From Candidatus Doudnabacteria bacterium (lineage in GTDB: Bacteria; Patescibacteriota; Doudnabacteria; UBA920; O2-02-FULL-48-8): DNA of 9,630 nt. This document shows, in pieces, positions 6,298 to 9,630 of this stretch; within the stretch, counting starts at the first letter, position 1; the number at the start of each line of letters is the position of its first letter. Location: the NCBI GenBank assembly GCA_016198045.1, contig JACQJI010000001.1, forward strand, positions 1-9,630. Reading direction: 5' to 3'. The notes under the pieces are model-generated. The model was not told where the DNA came from. It ran no database searches and saw only the letters and a program-made list of their open reading frames with translations. The position numbers and the translations under genes are program-made.

Positions 6298-7746
6298 ATG
6301 CTTTTATTTATAATTTTTCTAATTCTAGCCGCGGCGTTTTTCTACCTCTTTCTCCGCGACAAAATTCATCAATTTAGCCCATTGTGGCTGATGCTTTCGG
6401 CTTGGATGTTGGGACTTGGCATTCCGCAGCTGCATTTATCCCGGATAGAAAAGGATTGGTACCCGGCATTTTGGTTGTTGCTGATTGTGTCTTTATGTAT
6501 TTTTGTAATCGGGTTTTATGTTTTTGACCGGCTTTGGTTTCGTGCCTTTAATGGTAACCATTTCGACCCCGCACTTGATGCGGGGGAGAAATCGCTCTTA
6601 GGAGAGATCTCTCACTTCGTTCGAGATGGTGTAAACACCCATAAGCTGCGAATAGTAATTTATGCATTATTTTTAACTTCGCTAGTCGCTCTCTTTCTTT
6701 TCTACACCCGCGCCGGCAACTTCCCGCTGCTTGCCCCAGACACTGACGTTTTCCGCTTCGTCGCTGATGAGCAAGTGCCGGGACTGATCAATTACACTGC
6801 GCAGTTTGCGAGATTATTTATTCCTCTGTCTTTTTTCTTGATTTTTTGGGAGAGAAAAATTACCTCCCCTAGCCAGTTCCCGACGGCTGGTGAGGTAGTG
6901 AATTTCTCCTTTCAGGAGGGGAATCAGATTCCTCCCCTGAAAGGGGAGGTTAAGAGGGGTAAAACAGAGTTCCTCAAAAGATACTGGGATCTTATCTTAA
7001 TAATTCTGCTCGGCACCATAAGCCTAACCCTGTTTGCCTCTCGTACTCAAATATTTTTCGTGGATTTGTGGGTCATGGCTTTGTATTTGTTGATGAGAAA
7101 GCCCAACCTGAAGCAAGCGCTTAAATTTTATCCCGTGTTTCTGCTGATTTCAATTTTGGTTTTGGCCGTGGTTCCGCTCTACCGCCAATACAAAAGTTAT
7201 GAGACGATTGATTATTTGGCAGGCGTGACTGAAATCAATTCAGCTGGATTTAATCCAGTAGGCAAGGCTTTATTGCCGATATACGTGGGTGTATCATTCA
7301 ACCAGCAGGCCCTGTTGCATGCTTATGAGTATTATCAAGTTCATCCGGTTCAGGGAGGAAGGGTCTCACTTGATCCCTTTACGAATCTTTTGGGCAAAGC
7401 AATTCCGGCTCTCAATCAATTCAAATCCGATTTTGATCTTTGCAAAATCTTCAAATGCTGGTGGAACACCGGGACTTATCTGTTTCCGTTTGTGCAAGAT
7501 TTTGGAGCTAAAGCATTTATTTTCGTCCCGTTTTTACTCGCTGGAGTTTTGGCAGCAGTTTGGCGCTATTGGCAATCTTCGCCAAATTTTCTATCCTTAA
7601 ATCTCTACGCCTACGCCTGCTTCTTTATCGTCATGACGATTTATCTTTCATTCACCGTCCGCGCAGAAATGTATTTGGATTTGGCATTATTATTTTTTAG
7701 TTATGTATTTGTAAGTAAACAGGTTCAAAATTATGGGAGAAGATGA
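6298..7746 (+). CDS. Wzy-like oligosaccharide repeat-unit polymerase (O-antigen polymerase type)
   Basis: An integral membrane protein of 482 residues, expected to join flipped glycan units on the outer face of the membrane. Likely membrane segments lie near 1-20, 26-43, 57-77, 117-138, 168-184, 230-247, 252-266, 276-295, 405-423, 434-452 and 455-473. A large outside loop (about 296-395) contains FNPVGKALLPIYVG, DPFTNLLGKAIP and NTGTYLFPFVQDFGAKAF, resembling polymerases whose loop ends in a N-x-F/Y-x-x-P-x-x-x-D-F-G pattern. C382 and C387 in that loop could form a disulphide. Two segments (about 89-112 and 189-222) are encoded by repeat elements and both fall between membrane segments, so the protein may tolerate them. 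No ribosome site is visible before the ATG. The assignment rests on topology, loop motif and position after Wzx and GT4. A ligase or another glycan membrane protein is less likely but possible. Confidence 0.75.
   Translation: MLLFIIFLILAAAFFYLFLRDKIHQFSPLWLMLSAWMLGLGIPQLHLSRIEKDWYPAFWLLLIVSLCIFVIGFYVFDRLWFRAFNGNHFDPALDAGEKSLLGEISHFVRDGVNTHKLRIVIYALFLTSLVALFLFYTRAGNFPLLAPDTDVFRFVADEQVPGLINYTAQFARLFIPLSFFLIFWERKITSPSQFPTAGEVVNFSFQEGNQIPPLKGEVKRGKTEFLKRYWDLILIILLGTISLTLFASRTQIFFVDLWVMALYLLMRKPNLKQALKFYPVFLLISILVLAVVPLYRQYKSYETIDYLAGVTEINSAGFNPVGKALLPIYVGVSFNQQALLHAYEYYQVHPVQGGRVSLDPFTNLLGKAIPALNQFKSDFDLCKIFKCWWNTGTYLFPFVQDFGAKAFIFVPFLLAGVLAAVWRYWQSSPNFLSLNLYAYACFFIVMTIYLSFTVRAEMYLDLALLFFSYVFVSKQVQNYGRR
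6564..6627. repeat. Repeat-derived segment inside the polymerase gene (first)
   Basis: A perfect hairpin CCCCGCA/TGCGGGG (6567-6573 and 6579-6585) has loop CTTGA, identical to the loop of the first arm of the four-way element at 6227-6286. It is followed by ATCTC/GAGAT (6607-6611 and 6623-6627), the same arms as that element's middle hairpin. The segment is read in frame and encodes roughly residues 89-112, between two membrane segments. The shared loop and arms show relation to the intergenic palindromes. Confidence 0.65.
6861..6960. repeat. Repeat-derived segment inside the polymerase gene (second)
   Basis: Three hairpins stand in a row: TACCTC/GAGGTA (6861-6866 and 6892-6897) with an inner AGCC/GGCT, then CTCC/GGAG (6906-6909 and 6915-6918) with loop TTTCA, then CCTCCCC/GGGGAGG (6931-6937 and 6943-6949) with loop TGAAA. 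The TTTCA and TGAAA loops are reverse complements, so the same unit appears in both orientations. The last hairpin matches that at 70-92 before rarA. The segment stays open in frame and gives residues 189-221, a hydrophilic loop. Confidence 0.7.
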
Positions 7747-8182
7747 AAATAGATTTAATCCCGATAGGACCAAAGAATTAACACCCCAGGCCAAAGAGCT
7801 TATTGGTCTATTTCAGAGAGCCAGAAATTCTGCCAGCCCTCAAGATAAAACTGCCTTGCTTCGGGAGTTTGTTAACAAATTACATGAACTTATTAGTCCA
7901 GGAAGGTCAACTTGGACTCCCGACGACCAACTTTCAGGAATAATCGTTGAAGGCGTGGATAAGAGTCCTATTCCAATCCATACAGGTACGAATGGTCAGA
8001 GAATCTATTTTAGTAGAAATAAACCATATGACGGAACAGAAAAAAGCGCGGATGGGAAAGTGCAATGGATGTTTTATCCCGAGCCGCCCAAAGACGATCG
8101 TTACGGCGGTCGAGAGTTTTATAATCGATTTCTGGAAAATTTTGGCGATGAGATAGTTGATATGTTACGAAAGATAGATTAG
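7733..8182 (+). CDS. Hypothetical soluble protein, 149 residues
   Basis: I do not recognise this protein. It is hydrophilic, without a signal peptide or membrane segment. Residues 12-55 are probably helical (ELTPQAKELIGLFQRARNS, then DKTALLREFVNKLHEL). The middle (60-115) looks like beta strands and loops with several glycines (IIVEGVDKSPIPIHTG, QRIYFSRN, KVQWMFYP). The end (127-149) is helical and acidic. The ATG overlaps the polymerase stop by 14 bases and only a weak AGG lies upstream, so translation is probably coupled to the polymerase. Codon use is like the neighbours, and the long open frame with a sensible protein composition supports a real gene. Its position at the end of the polysaccharide operon may mean a link to that pathway, but nothing in the sequence shows it. 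Confidence 0.75.
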   Translation: MGEDENRFNPDRTKELTPQAKELIGLFQRARNSASPQDKTALLREFVNKLHELISPGRSTWTPDDQLSGIIVEGVDKSPIPIHTGTNGQRIYFSRNKPYDGTEKSADGKVQWMFYPEPPKDDRYGGREFYNRFLENFGDEIVDMLRKID

Positions 8183-8191
8183 TAAATTGTC

Positions 8192-8212
8192 ATCCCGAAC
8201 TCGTTTCAGGAT
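8192..8212. repeat. Short REP-like hairpin after the hypothetical gene
   Basis: Arms ATCCCGAA (8192-8199) and TTCAGGAT (8205-8212) pair with one C-A mismatch around loop CTCGT. The arms are like the ATCCTGAC...GTCAGGAT hairpin at 6263-6282. It may act as a 3' end hairpin for the operon, but no T-run follows. Confidence 0.55.
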
Positions 8213-8219
8213 TCATAAA

Positions 8220-8241
8220 ATGCTATATCTAGATATAGCAT
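8220..8241. promoter_or_regulatory. Perfect 22-base palindrome before the hydrolase gene
   Basis: The left half ATGCTATATCT (8220-8230) is followed directly by its exact reverse complement (8231-8241), 10 bases before the ATG at 8252. An uninterrupted dyad in this place suits an operator for a dimeric repressor, or an mRNA hairpin covering the start region. No Shine-Dalgarno site and no clear promoter are visible in the same stretch. The function is inferred from form and position only. Confidence 0.5.
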
Positions 8242-8251
8242 AAGTATATAC

Positions 8252-8668
8252 ATGAAAGAATTTATTAAAAATCGATCAGGGCAAAAAATAGCGGTGGTGG
8301 TGGAAAAACTGCAGGACAAACCGCAGGGATTGGCATTTGTAGTGCACGGCCTCGGCGGATTTAAAGAAAATCTATTAACACGCGCAATGGCAGAGTCGTT
8401 TATTCAAAATGATTACATTACCGTGACTTTTGACGCAGGACACAGCATAGGGGAAAGCGAAGGCAACTACGAAAAAGCGACAGTAACCAGCCATTATTGC
8501 GATTTGGAAGACGTGATTAATTGGGCGATGAGGCAGCCTTGGTTTAGGAGTCCTTTTGTTTTGGTCGGTCACAGCCTTGGCGGAATTGCCACAGCATTGT
8601 ATGCAGAATGCTATGCAAGCCAGGTCAAAGCTCTGGCTCCCATAGCTACCTTAATTTCCGGCAGGTAA
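8252..8668 (+). CDS. Alpha/beta hydrolase, N-terminal half (gene split by a frame change)
   Basis: This 138-residue piece holds the first half of a serine alpha/beta hydrolase. FVVHGLGGFKEN (29-40) is the strand and oxyanion-hole loop, FDAGHSIGESEG (60-71) follows strand 4, and VLVGHSLGG (103-111) is the nucleophile elbow with S108. The acid and histidine of the triad are missing here. Both occur in the adjacent open frame that starts just after this stop (8671-9030), so the two are halves of one hydrolase of about 258 residues, the usual family size. The frame moves by -1 near 8660-8670, fitting loss of a single base beside AGGTAAG. The enzyme would be a cytoplasmic esterase-type hydrolase of unknown substrate. 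Whether this is an assembly error, a recent pseudogene or a true split gene cannot be decided from the sequence. Confidence 0.85.
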   Translation: MKEFIKNRSGQKIAVVVEKLQDKPQGLAFVVHGLGGFKENLLTRAMAESFIQNDYITVTFDAGHSIGESEGNYEKATVTSHYCDLEDVINWAMRQPWFRSPFVLVGHSLGGIATALYAECYASQVKALAPIATLISGR

Positions 8669-8670
8669 GC

Positions 8671-9030
8671 ATGGCTCGGACGATGAAGAGGAAAGATCGA
8701 AGAGATTGGGAGAAGACGGGTTGGCTGGTCCGCGAAAGCCATTCCAAACCCGGAACGATATTAAAGTTGCCTTGGTCACATATGCAGGACAGAATGAAGT
8801 ATGATCTTTTAACTGACATAAAAAAGTTAGTCATGCCGGTATTGCTGGTCGTCGGCTCAAAAGATGAGGGTAATCCTCCTGATGATCAAAAAATTTTGTT
8901 TGATGCTTTGCCAGGAAAAAAAGAACTACATATCATAGAAGGTGCTGACCATAATTTTCGGCCGCATGAAAAATACCTTCCGGAATTAAAAGCAATTATG
9001 GATAATTGGATTAAAAGCTTAGATCGATAA
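8671..9030 (+). CDS. Alpha/beta hydrolase, C-terminal half (gene split by a frame change)
   Basis: This piece carries the cap and last part of the hydrolase begun at 8252. If translation restarts at the ATG two bases after the upstream stop, it has 119 residues. The AGG at 8663-8665 lies 5 bases before that ATG, so reinitiation is possible. The lid-like RRDWEKTGWLVRESHSKPGT (10-29) leads to MPVLLVVGSKDEGNPP (55-70), the strand with the catalytic acid D65, and then ELHIIEGADHNF (85-96) with catalytic H94. The nucleophile is in the other half. The frame is open upstream to 8608, but that part is out of frame with any homologous sequence and only shadows the first half. The conservation of both halves points to a recent change or a sequence error, not old decay. 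Confidence 0.82.
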   Translation: MARTMKRKDRRDWEKTGWLVRESHSKPGTILKLPWSHMQDRMKYDLLTDIKKLVMPVLLVVGSKDEGNPPDDQKILFDALPGKKELHIIEGADHNFRPHEKYLPELKAIMDNWIKSLDR

Positions 9031-9039
9031 CGGTTTAGA

Positions 9040-9067
9040 TACTGCAATACTTCCCCGTATTGCAGTA
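9040..9067. repeat. 11-bp-arm hairpin, copy 1, before the TrpR-like gene
   Basis: Perfect arms TACTGCAATAC (9040-9050) and GTATTGCAGTA (9057-9067) flank the loop TTCCCC. It starts 10 bases after the hydrolase stop. A second copy of the same sequence begins at 9611, just after the next gene. No T-run follows on either strand, so it is not a classical terminator. It could be a 3' end stabiliser, an operator, or a repeat unit. Confidence 0.8.
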
Positions 9068-9097
9068 AAAGTATAGTAAGTGTTAAACTTAAGCAAA

Positions 9098-9103
9098 TAT
9101 ATA
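9098..9103 (+). promoter_or_regulatory. Possible -10 box of the TrpR-like gene
   Basis: TATATA lies 14 bases before the ATG, which would place the RNA start near 9110 with a leader of about 8 bases. No Shine-Dalgarno match is present and no good -35 is seen at 17 bases, so this is a weak call. Confidence 0.3.
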
Positions 9104-9117
9104 CGAATTTAAACAAT

Positions 9118-9609
9118 ATGACTAAATTATCAAGAATGCGTTTGGATCCAAATGACATGGGTTATTACATTAACAATCTCTGGTCAGTATTTACTTTGGT
9201 GTTTGATAAAGAGCAAGTTCGAGCATTATTCAAAGATTTATTTACCCATACGGAATATAAAATGTTTGCCAAGCGTCTGGAGATCGCACGGCGGCTTTTG
9301 GAAGGGCAAAAATACCAGACGATCCGAAACGATTTAAAGGTCGCGGAGCATACTATTTCTTCAGTCAGTAATATCTTGGAGCGTGACGGATCCGGCTTTA
9401 GAAAAGCCCACGAGATATTAATAGAGTTAGAAAAGAGTTTTCAGAGAAAAAGAGAAGAAAGACAAGCCAGGATTGAGCGGCGCACGAGGCGCAAACTGCC
9501 TGCGGAAACTTTACTGCCGAATTTGATCGGAGAGGGTTTTAATCAATTAGAAAAGGCATTGAATCGTCGAACCGCGAGATCATCTGCCCGCAAGCAATTA
9601 AGTGTCTAA
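9118..9609 (+). CDS. TrpR/YerC/YecD-family DNA-binding protein with basic C-terminal extension
   Basis: A probable transcriptional regulator with the Trp-repressor fold. Residues about 15-92 form the all-helical domain. LFTHTEYKMFAKRLEIARRLLEG (41-63) is the family core, and YQTIRNDLKVAEHTISSVSN (66-85) is the helix-turn-helix. Typical YerC proteins end near this point at about 100 residues. Here a further 70 residues follow: a highly charged helix (100-126, EKSFQRKREERQARIERRTRRK) and a basic tail ending near 160, which may add non-specific DNA contact or dimer contacts. The start ATG has an alternative at residue 7 (MRLDPND), but the first fits the possible promoter. The gene lies between two copies of one hairpin, which may be its own operator. 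Ligand and targets are unknown. The tryptophan-binding residues of E. coli TrpR cannot be confirmed by eye. Confidence 0.85.
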   Translation: MTKLSRMRLDPNDMGYYINNLWSVFTLVFDKEQVRALFKDLFTHTEYKMFAKRLEIARRLLEGQKYQTIRNDLKVAEHTISSVSNILERDGSGFRKAHEILIELEKSFQRKREERQARIERRTRRKLPAETLLPNLIGEGFNQLEKALNRRTARSSARKQLSV

Positions 9610-9610
9610 T

Positions 9611-9630
9611 TACTGCAATACTTCCCCGTA
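9611..9630. repeat. Hairpin, copy 2, cut by the window end
   Basis: The left arm TACTGCAATAC, the loop TTCCCC and the first three bases of the right arm are identical to copy 1 (9040-9059). It begins 2 bases after the TrpR-like stop. The rest lies beyond the window. Confidence 0.85.

Noticed and set aside
7744..7746. Possible TGA recoding (as in Gracilibacteria or Absconditabacteria), because only the polymerase gene ends in TGA and a TAG follows one codon later.
   Set aside because: All full-length genes read through without in-frame TGA, and in recoded lineages TGA would appear often at glycine positions. The standard code fits.
8655..8670. Programmed -1 ribosomal frameshift joining the two hydrolase halves.
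   Set aside because: No X-XXY-YYZ slippery heptamer is seen before the stop and no strong downstream hairpin was found. A single-base loss is simpler.
9040..9067. Hairpin read as a Rho-independent terminator of the hydrolase gene.
   Set aside because: The stem is strong but the bases after it are AAAAG, and on the other strand TCTAAACC. No T-run follows in either direction.

Overview
The window looks like a piece of a small-genome bacterium of the Candidate Phyla Radiation (Patescibacteria). I infer this from several things: short compact genes with mostly TAA or TAG stops, a membrane-anchored M23-type peptidase, a TrpR/YerC-like regulator with an added basic tail, several genes without a Shine-Dalgarno site whose promoter sits almost on the start codon, and many short REP-like palindromes both between and inside genes. 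The standard genetic code fits, because full-length genes carry no in-frame TGA. The phylum assignment is an inference. No rRNA, tRNA, CRISPR array, transposase or integrase is visible.

Left part (1-2416, + strand): a palindromic repeat precedes rarA, an AAA+ ATPase for stalled replication forks. After a short terminator comes a separately transcribed sigma factor of the FliA/WhiG (group 3) type. That gene has its own TATAAT, a strong AAGGAGG ribosome site and a terminator hairpin starting just before its stop. It carries an unusual basic C-terminal tail of about 105 residues and looks more GC-rich than its neighbours.

Middle (2417-3650): a convergent gene on the minus strand encodes a membrane-anchored cell-wall peptidase (M23 fold, all zinc ligands present). 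It is divided from the next operon by a divergent regulatory region with a near-consensus promoter on each side and two small palindromes between them. Both promoters imply leaderless or almost leaderless mRNAs.

Right part (3651-9609, + strand): a compact surface-polysaccharide set consisting of a Wzx-like flippase, a GT4 glycosyltransferase and a Wzy-like polymerase, followed by an unrecognised 149-residue protein whose start overlaps the polymerase end. Then comes an alpha/beta hydrolase split in two by a frame change, and a TrpR-like DNA-binding protein bracketed by two copies of the same hairpin. The flippase, glycosyltransferase and polymerase would act in order on a lipid-linked glycan: addition of sugars in the cytoplasm, flipping, and polymerisation outside.

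The most unusual signals are (a) a 60-base element between the glycosyltransferase and polymerase genes that folds with no unpaired junction bases into a four-way junction, (b) two different repeat-derived segments carried in frame inside the polymerase gene, (c) the hairpin pair around the TrpR-like gene, and (d) the split hydrolase. I see no convincing new defence or mobile system here.
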